Positions 52,441 through 60,399 of a stretch of DNA of 64,000 nucleotides are shown here, one piece after another. Under the pieces are notes generated by a model. That model was not told the origin of the DNA. It made no database searches and saw only the letters and a list, made by a program, of their open reading frames with translations. The stretch's first letter is position 1, and the number at the start of each line of letters is the position of its first letter. Location of the stretch: the NCBI GenBank assembly GCA_024637015.1, contig JAGXGE010000001.1, positions 62,001 to 126,000 of the forward strand, in the 5' to 3' direction. A program made the position numbers and the translations under genes. Origin of the DNA: Aequorivita sp. GTDB lineage: Bacteria; Bacteroidota; Bacteroidia; Flavobacteriales; Flavobacteriaceae.

Positions 52441-53692
52441 AATCTAAATTCAATAAACAAAGAGCATATATAAAAGCTGGAGCGGCTATCCGCATGGAAG
52501 TAGTAATAATTGTAAGGCCCCAAAAAATTATAAACGGATAAAAATAGATGTTTTTCCTTCCGTTTATTTTTGTAATTAACGGGGCGAATAGAAGTACTAA
52601 TAAAGCAAGAATACCAAACAAACCATGCTCTGACAGCATCCTAGAAATTTCGTTATGTGATGCAGATGTAACTCCCATTTCCTCCATAAATTGAAATTTA
52701 CCCTGACCCACACCTATACCGAATACTGGGTTCTCTTTAAAAGCATCAATCTCCATTGACAATAAATCAATACGTCCAGTGGTAACATCGTCCTTTTCCC
52801 TACCAAGAGCGTCCTCATTTGCATAGCGATTACCTATTAAACCTCCAGTTTGAATAATGGTATAGGTCCATACTAACAGGGTAACCCCAATAATAGCTAG
52901 TACTTTTACAGAGATTTTTGCTTTAGTCTTTAAACCAGTACTTAAGTATATTATAAAAAGAAAAGCCAAGCACATGAAAACCGAAACCAAAACTCCGCCT
53001 CGAGAGAAAGTAAGAAGTGCCCGGTATGCCATAACAATCATCAGAAACATCATAGTCCAATGTACAAGTATATTTTTATAAGGAATCAGTAAACGGGAAA
53101 ACAAAATAAAGAAACCTAACCCTAATATGGTTGCTGCCTGATTGGGACCATAACCACCGGACATAGCTGAATTTGAAGCGGTTCCAGTTATTACATCCTG
53201 AATGTTGGGAGTATACAGCGTAATGTAAACAACCATACTTATTATCGGATAAACAATATAATCAAGAACTTTGAGGAAATCCTGCAAATGAATAGTCCGC
53301 CCAAAACAAAATATGGCGGCAAAAGTTAAACACAAGGGGCCGCTTAAATTAAAAAGTACTGTATTTCTGAAATTGGCATCAAAGGCGATCACATCCATTG
53401 AAATAAAAACTGCTGGTAAGAGCAGTAAAATGTAGATTATATACGGAAATGCATTTTTTTTGAAACCCAGATAAAGCATACCCAATAACATAAAGAACAT
53501 CACGGCATATTTGCCTGTTTCATAAAAAATAAAGGCTTTTGTCATACGCAGAAAAACCTCCGCCCCAGTAATATAAGCCGACGCAAGAAGTACATATTGC
53601 GCTTTATTTTTTTTTCTAATTATTTGGTAAACAAAATACCCCATAACCGCAAGCATATAAATCAACATCAAAGAACGGCTGACGTAGGCCAA
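52403..53692 (-). CDS. O-antigen polymerase/ligase family membrane protein
   Basis: About 429 residues with 10 or more hydrophobic helices and a Wzy_C/WaaL-like loop (AFKENPVFGIGVGQGKFQFM, then TSASHNEISRMLSEHGLFGI, with the conserved His). It joins or ligates polysaccharide repeat units at the periplasmic face. The start given is a TTG. The same frame stays open another 29 or so codons upstream (to about 53779) without ATG and still looks like protein, so the true start is uncertain. Confidence 0.85.
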   Translation of the reverse strand: MAYVSRSLMLIYMLAVMGYFVYQIIRKKNKAQYVLLASAYITGAEVFLRMTKAFIFYETGKYAVMFFMLLGMLYLGFKKNAFPYIIYILLLLPAVFISMDVIAFDANFRNTVLFNLSGPLCLTFAAIFCFGRTIHLQDFLKVLDYIVYPIISMVVYITLYTPNIQDVITGTASNSAMSGGYGPNQAATILGLGFFILFSRLLIPYKNILVHWTMMFLMIVMAYRALLTFSRGGVLVSVFMCLAFLFIIYLSTGLKTKAKISVKVLAIIGVTLLVWTYTIIQTGGLIGNRYANEDALGREKDDVTTGRIDLLSMEIDAFKENPVFGIGVGQGKFQFMEEMGVTSASHNEISRMLSEHGLFGILALLVLLFAPLITKINGRKNIYFYPFIIFWGLTIITTSMRIAAPAFIYALCLLNLDYAPKKKPALHRK

Positions 53693-53787
53693 AAAACCAA
53701 TCAGAATATGAAAGATTATAGCCCTAAGGGGAGAAATATTTTGAAATATTTTCGAAGTGATAGTTTTTGGGATTTTGCGTTAATTAT

Positions 53788-54906
53788 TTAAGGTTTCATT
53801 ATCTCCTCTTGTATTTTTTGCCTGTAAATTGCAAACGTAAATTTTGAAGCCACAAGATAGCAATCAGATGCCATTTTTGTTAGTTCATCCGTGTTTTTTG
53901 AAATAGCTTCTTGCAGCACTTCTCGCATATGTTGTGCATTCATTGAATTTAAAAGAAAACCATTTTTAGCATTAACATACTGTCCTATACTTGAAATGTC
54001 AGAAACTATTGGAATACAGCCATAATTCATCGCCTCTGCTATTACTTTTGGAAAACCTTCGGAATCACTGGGCAACAAAATATAGTGTGATTTTTTATAA
54101 ATCTCAAAAACTTCTTGTCGTTCCAAAAAGCCATGAAACACAGCAGGCAGCCCAAAATTGTCGCACTGTTTTTGATATTGGTCCATCTTTTCCCCATTCC
54201 CAATAAAATGAATGGTTTTTATATTTTCCAAAGAATTTAAATTTCCAAAAGCATCAATAATACGTTGTACCCCCTTTGCATCTTCCAACCGTCCCACAAA
54301 ACAAAACGTATAAGGGAGGGCAAAAGATTTCTGTTGCGTTATCCCCAAGCCTTCTTCCCGTTCTTCTATCGTAAGGCACGGATTTTCAAAAGTCAAGCAG
54401 TGTTTGGGCTGTTTTGGCCACCTACCATTAATGGTCACTATTCGTTTTTGGTGTTTCACCATCCAGCGCTGCAAGGCATAACCCAAGGGAGGATTGTCTT
54501 GGTTCCAATTCCCTGCGTATTTGTACCAGCCTTTTTTATTGCTGAACAATGTGAGATAGGGTATCAAAAACACGCCAATACCAGTTGGTGTTCGCAATTG
54601 GAAGACATCAACACGTTTTAGTGTTTTCTTGACCGTAGCAATTATTTTGGGAATACTGAATATAACTTTCAATTTTGCAACTATCCCCTTTCCGCCCACA
54701 GGTTTTAAAGGAATAAACTTTATTTTGGAAGAAGTATAAGGCAAAGAACTTGGTGGTGGTGTGCCAAGATGTAAAAATGCTATATGGTATATCTCTTCAA
54801 AATCTTGTGCCATGTGGTTTAGCTCGCTTATAGTAGGTCCCCAACCAACGATTGTTCCATCGGGCTGTTTGTAGTGTTCGGTATGAGATATGATGGCGAG
54901 TTTCAA
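53788..54906 (-). CDS. Glycosyltransferase family 4
   Basis: A 372-residue GT-B enzyme: MKLAIISHTEHYKQPDGTIV at the start, FCFVGRLEDAKGVQRIIDAF near 202, and SEGFPKVIAEAMNYGCIPIV near 282 (EX7E motif). It probably adds one sugar of the exopolysaccharide repeat. A nuclease cassette (54927-55378) separates it from the next glycosyltransferase gene, interrupting an otherwise close operon. Confidence 0.9.
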   Translation of the reverse strand: MKLAIISHTEHYKQPDGTIVGWGPTISELNHMAQDFEEIYHIAFLHLGTPPPSSLPYTSSKIKFIPLKPVGGKGIVAKLKVIFSIPKIIATVKKTLKRVDVFQLRTPTGIGVFLIPYLTLFSNKKGWYKYAGNWNQDNPPLGYALQRWMVKHQKRIVTINGRWPKQPKHCLTFENPCLTIEEREEGLGITQQKSFALPYTFCFVGRLEDAKGVQRIIDAFGNLNSLENIKTIHFIGNGEKMDQYQKQCDNFGLPAVFHGFLERQEVFEIYKKSHYILLPSDSEGFPKVIAEAMNYGCIPIVSDISSIGQYVNAKNGFLLNSMNAQHMREVLQEAISKNTDELTKMASDCYLVASKFTFAIYRQKIQEEIMKP

Positions 54907-54926
54907 GATAAACGTTCTATTTTTTT

Positions 54927-55378
54927 ACCACAGAGGCACAGAGCGCACAGAGGTTTAGATGTAACCATTTATTATTCTTTTTATTCCGTCAACAACTTTT
55001 ACAGTATTAAAGTTTATTAAAAGTCCAAGTTTAAGATCTTTAAGTTTTAGATAAGTTAAAATCTGTGCAGTATGTATGGGTGCTAAAGCATCAATTGATT
55101 TTATTTCAATAATAACTTTATCCTCCACTATCATATCTATTCTATACCCTGCATTTAGCTTTATATCTTTATAAACTACTGGCAACGGAATCTGTTGTTT
55201 GACATCTAAACCAAATAATCTTAATTCATGTGCCAAACAGACCTCATAAGTACTTTCCAAAAGTCCAGGCCCTAACTGTTTATGAACCTCGATGCAAGCA
55301 CCTATAATTTTTGAAGATAATTCATTTTCTGTCATAATCATATTCTTCTCTCTGTGTCCTTTGTGCCTTTGTGGTTAA
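54927..55378. mobile_element. Cassette C: GxxExxY gene between ACCACAGAGG-type inverted repeats
   Basis: Left arm 54927-54953 (ACCACAGAGGCACAGAGCGC...) and right arm 55346-55378 (inverted, ending TTTGTGGTTAA) match at about 22 of 27 bases. Inside is GxxExxY copy 3, whose stop is 1 base from the left arm. The right arm encodes the C-terminal residues NHKGTKDTERRI of the neighbouring GT4. A geneless relative is at 56527-56592. Confidence 0.65.
54955..55335 (-). CDS. GxxExxY protein (PD-(D/E)XK-like nuclease candidate) 3
   Basis: About 126 residues from the ATG at 55335, aligned to copy 2; an ATG two codons earlier overlaps the upstream stop as ATGA. Motifs: GLLESTY, YRIDMIVEDK, VIIEIKSID, and AQILTYLKL (QxxxY). 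It is intact and under purifying-looking constraint relative to copy 2 (motifs kept, flanks diverged). Co-oriented with, and immediately behind, a GT4 gene. Confidence 0.82.
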   Translation of the reverse strand: MTENELSSKIIGACIEVHKQLGPGLLESTYEVCLAHELRLFGLDVKQQIPLPVVYKDIKLNAGYRIDMIVEDKVIIEIKSIDALAPIHTAQILTYLKLKDLKLGLLINFNTVKVVDGIKRIINGYI

Positions 55379-56492
55379 CATTTTTTTTCTCCTCCATTTC
55401 TTCTCCTTTCAAAACATTCAAATATAACTTTATTATTTGCTCCCATGTGAAACCCTTCGACCAGCTCTTTGCTACTTGAGAATAAGACTCATAATTATTT
55501 AATATTTCTTCCAAGGCCTTGGCGAACTGTTCTGGGTCTTTATTGTTAATCAATCTACCGGAAACTCCATCTTTTATTGCATCTTCTATTCCGCAACCCA
55601 AAGCCCCAATTGCTGGAATTCCCAAGGCGTTGGCTTCCAAAATAGCAATCCCAAAACCCTCAACATCTCCACCTTGCGTGGTTTCACTTAGCATCACAAA
55701 AACATCGGCTTGTTGTAGGAGTTCTATTTTCCTATTTTCGGAAACTTTTCCTAAAAAGACAATCGCTTCTTCTACGTCTAAATTTAATGCTAATTTTTCC
55801 AAACGCTCTTTTTCTGTAGGGATACCAACAATATGATATTTTAAATCAGGATAGTGCTTTAAAAGCAACGGTAATGCTTTAATAACATTGTGTTGGCCCT
55901 TTCGCTGAGTGATATTTCCTACTGTAATTAAAACCGGGGCCGTTCTATTTTTAATCTTGAGAACAGAAAGTGCCTCCATTTCAAAACCATTGGGGACAAC
56001 CGTTATATTTTTCAAAGAAAGATGTGAGAGCAATGATTTTGTAAAATTACTTACGGCAATGATTTTATCAAAACGTTTTAGGGACCAATCCGTAAGTTTT
56101 CGTTGTAGCTTATTTGGAAGCCGAATTTCACTTCCGTGAATGATTGCAACAAACTCTTTTTTAAAGAATAAAGTAAGGAAAGCGCCCAACCAAAGGGAAA
56201 ACTTGCCAGAACAAATTACAAGATCACTTTTTCGAGCTAATGAGAATGCAGTGCTTATACGATTTAAATAACTTAAAAATATAATTTTCTTCCTTGGAAT
56301 TCTAATGACTTCAAAACTTAGGCTTTTATCAAATTCCCTTTCCTCCTTCCCTTTTCCTGAACGAGTATCGCACACCAATTGTACCTTAAAACCGTTAGCC
56401 TGCAATCCTTTCGCCAAATTATAGGCATGATTGCCAATACCGCCGGGTTGGGGAGGGAATTCGGAGGTAAGTATGAGGATTTTGGTCATCAA
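55338..56492 (-). CDS. Glycosyltransferase family 4
   Basis: A 384-residue GT-B enzyme: ILILTSEFPPQPGGIGNHAY at the N terminus, VLITVGNITQRKGQHNVIKA near 185, and GDVEGFGIAILEANALGIPA near 272. The final residues after KGEEMEEKK are encoded by the cassette C right arm. The stop (TGA) overlaps an upstream in-frame ATG of the GxxExxY gene. ATG choice is between two adjacent Met codons. Confidence 0.9.
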   Translation of the reverse strand: MMTKILILTSEFPPQPGGIGNHAYNLAKGLQANGFKVQLVCDTRSGKGKEEREFDKSLSFEVIRIPRKKIIFLSYLNRISTAFSLARKSDLVICSGKFSLWLGAFLTLFFKKEFVAIIHGSEIRLPNKLQRKLTDWSLKRFDKIIAVSNFTKSLLSHLSLKNITVVPNGFEMEALSVLKIKNRTAPVLITVGNITQRKGQHNVIKALPLLLKHYPDLKYHIVGIPTEKERLEKLALNLDVEEAIVFLGKVSENRKIELLQQADVFVMLSETTQGGDVEGFGIAILEANALGIPAIGALGCGIEDAIKDGVSGRLINNKDPEQFAKALEEILNNYESYSQVAKSWSKGFTWEQIIKLYLNVLKGEEMEEKKNVNHKGTKDTERRI

Positions 56493-56526
56493 ATTTAGGA
56501 AATAGATAGCATCATTTTATTTTTTC

Positions 56527-56592
56527 ACCACAGAGACACAGAGGGCACGGAGTGCATAATCTTTTCTTTGTGTTCTCTGTGCCTCCGTGGTT
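56527..56592. repeat. Geneless family-C palindrome at the GT2 stop codon
   Basis: Arms 56527-56553 (ACCACAGAGACACAGAGGGC...) and 56565-56592 (inverted, ending GCCTCCGTGGTT) pair around a short AT-rich loop with no gene. The stop codon TAA of the GT2 gene at 56592 is at its edge. Confidence 0.75.
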
Positions 56593-57926
56593 TAATAATC
56601 CAGCTCCCCAATCATTGCCCCCTCCCTTAACTTCTTCGACGCCAACCTCCAAGAAATAAACACCTGCAACACTACGAACGGAAACAAAAATAGGGAGATA
56701 AAAAGACCCAAGACCAACATTTTTTTGTTTTTCTTATAACGATACGGGATTATAGATTGGGGAACGGTTTTTAAAATTGCTAACAGGCTTCTTTTTGTTC
56801 CATAATATTTACGATATAGATAAAGCACACTTGGAATGGGTCGTGGCGCAAAGAGTTTTTTTGGACGGAACGCGTCCCAACTACCCATTTCGCGAAGACC
56901 ACCGGAACCTACTTTTAAGTGTATTCTTCCTGCAAAGGGATTTGAAATGTTTTTGTAACCATTCAAATAAGCGCGAAGTCCATATTCTCCATCACCCATG
57001 CGCTGTTTTTCAAATTGTCTGTCGAAAAGGCCAATCTCTCTAAATATTTGCTTTTTCAGCAATACGTTGCCTGTATCAATTTGGTCTGAAACCCTGAAAA
57101 AGGAATAGTTTTGGGGAACCTCTGCTCCTACTGCCGAAATAGAAATTCCCGCGGAAATATCAGCCTTAAAAAAATCGAGGCATTTCAAATGGTTCGTAAT
57201 CCAGTCGGGTTCTACCCTACTATCATCATCAAAAAGAAGAATATACTCCCCTTTTGAAACTTCAATGGCATGGTTTCGCGCTAGCCAAAGCGCGCGTTCG
57301 TTTTGATAAACAAGTTGAATATCAAGATTGAAATGGTTGTAAAAATCTTCCTGAAAAGGGTTGGATTGATCTACAATAATGACTTCAAAATTCTGGTGTT
57401 CCTGCTTTTCCAAATCTTCCAGTACATCTTTAAGGTACTCATAGCGGTTCAGCGTAGGAATCATAATGCTTACAAAGGGTTTTTCCTCAACAAGTGGGGA
57501 TTTAAAACTATTCCAATCATCATACAGAATAGGATTTTTTAAATAATCGCATCTCTTTACATCGCTACTTTTCTTCCAAGCTGAAATTTCTCGAAATGGA
57601 TTTTTAAGGGAAAAAAATCGCAAAATCAAAACATAAAAAACCCAGACCGGATGGAAGTATTTCCGCAGAAAACGGTATTCATCAACTATGGGAAGCTCTT
57701 CAAATGAAGTATACGTTTCCACACTTCCAATATATCCTTTTTGAAGTGCCTGCCAAGAAAGGTCGTATTCTCTGGCTGTTTCACTTTGAAAACTTTTCTC
57801 TTGTTCCAGTTGTTCTATAATCTCAATTGGAAGTTCTTCAATTATGGGAAATACAGAGCTGCCATCATTTCTAAATAATTGAAAATAATGGGTGGGCTGT
57901 AGGTATTTTAGAAAAGAAAAAAGCAT
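56592..57926 (-). CDS. Glycosyltransferase family 2, membrane-associated
   Basis: A 444-residue protein. The GT2 domain is at about 145-350: VSIMIPTLNRYEYLKDVLED, FEVIIVDQSNP, EYILLFDDDSRVEPDWI (DDD motif) and RMGDGEYGLRAYLNG. The N-terminal 140 residues are not recognised. A hydrophobic helix near 410-430 may anchor it. It lies 1 base from the upstream exostosin gene, so the two are tightly linked. Confidence 0.86.
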   Translation of the reverse strand: MLFSFLKYLQPTHYFQLFRNDGSSVFPIIEELPIEIIEQLEQEKSFQSETAREYDLSWQALQKGYIGSVETYTSFEELPIVDEYRFLRKYFHPVWVFYVLILRFFSLKNPFREISAWKKSSDVKRCDYLKNPILYDDWNSFKSPLVEEKPFVSIMIPTLNRYEYLKDVLEDLEKQEHQNFEVIIVDQSNPFQEDFYNHFNLDIQLVYQNERALWLARNHAIEVSKGEYILLFDDDSRVEPDWITNHLKCLDFFKADISAGISISAVGAEVPQNYSFFRVSDQIDTGNVLLKKQIFREIGLFDRQFEKQRMGDGEYGLRAYLNGYKNISNPFAGRIHLKVGSGGLREMGSWDAFRPKKLFAPRPIPSVLYLYRKYYGTKRSLLAILKTVPQSIIPYRYKKNKKMLVLGLFISLFLFPFVVLQVFISWRLASKKLREGAMIGELDY

Positions 57927-58997
57927 TTAGTTATTATTAATGGTAATTAAGTTGAAAAAATATTTGAAAAAACTATTCAACATAAGCATCTCCTTCCAAA
58001 GCTCCCTATTGGCTAGTTGTAAATCTATAAAATCATCCTTAGATAGGGAGTCATGAAATTGCTTTACTTTTTGTGCCACTTGACAGCGTTCTTTATATTC
58101 AACCCAAACCAAATGTTTTTTCCAAGCCAGTTCATCATCAAAAGGAAGCGCACAATCGGTATTTATAAAAACGGGGATCCTACCCATGGCCATGGCTTCA
58201 TAAAAACGAACCGAAAAATTTCCTGCACCACGCACGCAAACCACATAATCGGAATCTCTCAAGTTGTCATAAAATTCTAATGTGGTTTTATGGGAATCTT
58301 TATTTTGTGTTACTCCAGCCCTATATTTTTTTCGTACTATAAAATTGGTTGTAACATCTTTTGATTTTTGTAATGTCTTCAATACCGATGCCCTTAAAAA
58401 GGAAGTTGAAAGGAGTTGTTGGGATTCGTTTTTAGATCTTCCAATCGTATTATTTAAATTTCGGAAAAATATATTTAAAACTTCTCGTAAAGCATTTAAA
58501 CGGGAATGATTCGCTTGTCCACAGAATCCAACAACTGCTTTGGTTTGATAGGGTCTTTCAAAAACCGTATCGCTAGCAAAGTATATCTTTAAAGGATCAG
58601 CAATAAAAGTTGGGAGCGTGTATTCATTATCCGTAAATTTTGATTTATAACCACTGGACCGAAGCACTATCAAATTTTTAAAATAAGGAACCCGCACCCC
58701 AAAATCGCCCGCATTAAAGGCAATCACTTTCATGTTTAGGGCTGCACATTCTTTTACAAAAGCAATGGAGAGGGTTTCTTGCTTTGTTTTTAGATAATAA
58801 TTCCAAGCCATAGTGAGTATGGCCACATCCGCTTCTTCCAATACCTCAGTAAACTTATAATCCTCTTCGGAAACCCCATAGGAAGCCATGCGCTGTGCAT
58901 TAGTGAAAGCTGGTCCCTTGATAAAAGGCTTCAACAGTGGAAAGAGCAGTCCACGGTATTTTTTGTCGTAATGCGATTGAGGGTAATAAATTTTCAT
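57927..58997 (-). CDS. Exostosin-family glycosyltransferase (GT47-like)
   Basis: A 356-residue protein. The C-terminal half carries the exostosin pattern DSDYVVCVRGAGNFSVRFYE then AMAMGRIPVFINTDCALPF near 252-290, the donor-binding half of GT47-type enzymes. The N-terminal half has DVAILTMAWNYYLK. In bacteria such proteins occur in capsule and exopolysaccharide loci. The sugar is unknown. Confidence 0.78.
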   Translation of the reverse strand: MKIYYPQSHYDKKYRGLLFPLLKPFIKGPAFTNAQRMASYGVSEEDYKFTEVLEEADVAILTMAWNYYLKTKQETLSIAFVKECAALNMKVIAFNAGDFGVRVPYFKNLIVLRSSGYKSKFTDNEYTLPTFIADPLKIYFASDTVFERPYQTKAVVGFCGQANHSRLNALREVLNIFFRNLNNTIGRSKNESQQLLSTSFLRASVLKTLQKSKDVTTNFIVRKKYRAGVTQNKDSHKTTLEFYDNLRDSDYVVCVRGAGNFSVRFYEAMAMGRIPVFINTDCALPFDDELAWKKHLVWVEYKERCQVAQKVKQFHDSLSKDDFIDLQLANRELWKEMLMLNSFFKYFFNLITINNN

Positions 58998-59050
58998 TGG
59001 GTTAAATATAGTGTTTCCTCAGATTATAATTTTAGATAGAAAACCGTTAT

Positions 59051-59190
59051 CGATATACTTCGATTAGCTCAGTACAGGCTATTATTTTTCCGCTACGCTG
59101 TAGAAAAAAACTCGAACTAAAAATAGTACCGCTGTCAGGTCGAGTGAATTTGAGGGAGGCGAAAGCCGAATTCAAATTTGTATCGAGACC
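59051..59190. repeat. Family-F palindromic repeat directly after a GT4 stop
   Basis: Left part 59050-59080 (TCGATATACTTCGATTAGCT...) and right part 59132-59188 (CTGTCAGGTCGAGTGAATTT... ending GTATCGAGACC) are inverted at their ends (ATCGATATAC vs GTATCGAG). It starts at the stop codon of the minus-strand gene at 59192. Similar tokens are widespread in flavobacterial genomes. No gene lies in 58998-59191. Confidence 0.6.
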
Positions 59191-59191
59191 C

Positions 59192-60361
59192 TTATGAATA
59201 AAACCCAACAAACTCCCTTTGCTGCTTTTCTATATTGAATGCTTCTTTAACTCGCTTTTGGGCATTTTGGGTGATCGTATTTTTATACGCTTCGTCCATA
59301 GCAAAAACCATTGCTATCTGCTTGGCCAGTGATTCTGATGAGAGATTTTCAAACAGCCATCCCGTTTTGCCATCCACAATGTTTTCAGGCAAGCCTCCCA
59401 CATTTGATGCAATGGTAAGTTTCCCCATTGCCTGAGCTTCCAAGACAGCATTACAAAAGCCTTCGTTAAGGCTTGGTTGCACATATAAATCAGCAGTGGA
59501 TACATGTTCTAAAGTTTCATGATGGGAAAGTTTTCCGCAAAAAACCACTTCCTCATTTAGTCCTAGCTCATAGGCCATAAATTTATAACGTTCAGTATAA
59601 TTTTTGTCCCCATCTCCAATAATGTAATACTTGAAAGTAAAGTCGTTCTCTTTTAATTTTGCCATCGCAGCAATGGCCACGTCCAATCCTTTTATCCAAT
59701 TGAGACGGGCTATGGTTACAATTTTAATGTTTCCTGAAGATGGTTGGGCTTTAGACAATGGCAAATTATCCAATTGCACAGCTGGGGTAATAATAGCAAA
59801 AGGAGTTTCTGCTGGAAGGCCCATTGCTACTGCCTTGCTCAAAAGATATTGGGAAATACTGTGTACTTTATCTACATGTTTCCACAGACCTTTGTAGCAA
59901 TTATGGTGCTTTATGGGATAAACATTTATATCAAAGCCACGAAAACTCACCGCCATTTTCGCACCTATTGCCTTGGCAACAGTCTCACTGCCCAAAGCCA
60001 TCGTTGCAAAGCCAAAATGCAGCCAGTCCAGTTTGGCTTTTAATAAATGGGCATTGAGATATATATTTTTAAAAATTTGAAGCAACCCTGTTCGCTCATT
60101 GCGTTCCAGTTTTATGTAGCGGAATACGGTTGGTAAATGAGGCATCAAGAGCACAAATTCCTTTAAAAAGTATAAAAGTTGCAAGAGTGGATTGTGGCTT
60201 ACTTTTGGGCTAAGTACCACTGGACAAAGGTTGAAATCCGCTTTTTTGTTTTGACAATACAAGGTGACCTGCGCACCATTATCCCGTAAGCCCTTAATTT
60301 TAGAAGTAAAAAAGGTTTCGGAATAACTGGGTGTATTGGAGAGAATAATTGCAATTTGCAT
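59192..60361 (-). CDS. Glycosyltransferase family 4 (colanic-acid type)
   Basis: A 389-residue GT-B enzyme: IAIILSNTPSYSETFFTSKI at the start, KIVTIARLNWIKGLDVAIAA near 212, and NEGFCNAVLEAQAMGKLTIA near 305 followed by SNVGGLPENIVDG. The N-terminal part resembles WcaL-like colanic acid transferases. It belongs to the polysaccharide cluster. Confidence 0.9.
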   Translation of the reverse strand: MQIAIILSNTPSYSETFFTSKIKGLRDNGAQVTLYCQNKKADFNLCPVVLSPKVSHNPLLQLLYFLKEFVLLMPHLPTVFRYIKLERNERTGLLQIFKNIYLNAHLLKAKLDWLHFGFATMALGSETVAKAIGAKMAVSFRGFDINVYPIKHHNCYKGLWKHVDKVHSISQYLLSKAVAMGLPAETPFAIITPAVQLDNLPLSKAQPSSGNIKIVTIARLNWIKGLDVAIAAMAKLKENDFTFKYYIIGDGDKNYTERYKFMAYELGLNEEVVFCGKLSHHETLEHVSTADLYVQPSLNEGFCNAVLEAQAMGKLTIASNVGGLPENIVDGKTGWLFENLSSESLAKQIAMVFAMDEAYKNTITQNAQKRVKEAFNIEKQQREFVGFYS

Positions 60362-60399
60362 TACACATTTCTTTACTTTCGGTTCAAAATCTCTTAAAA

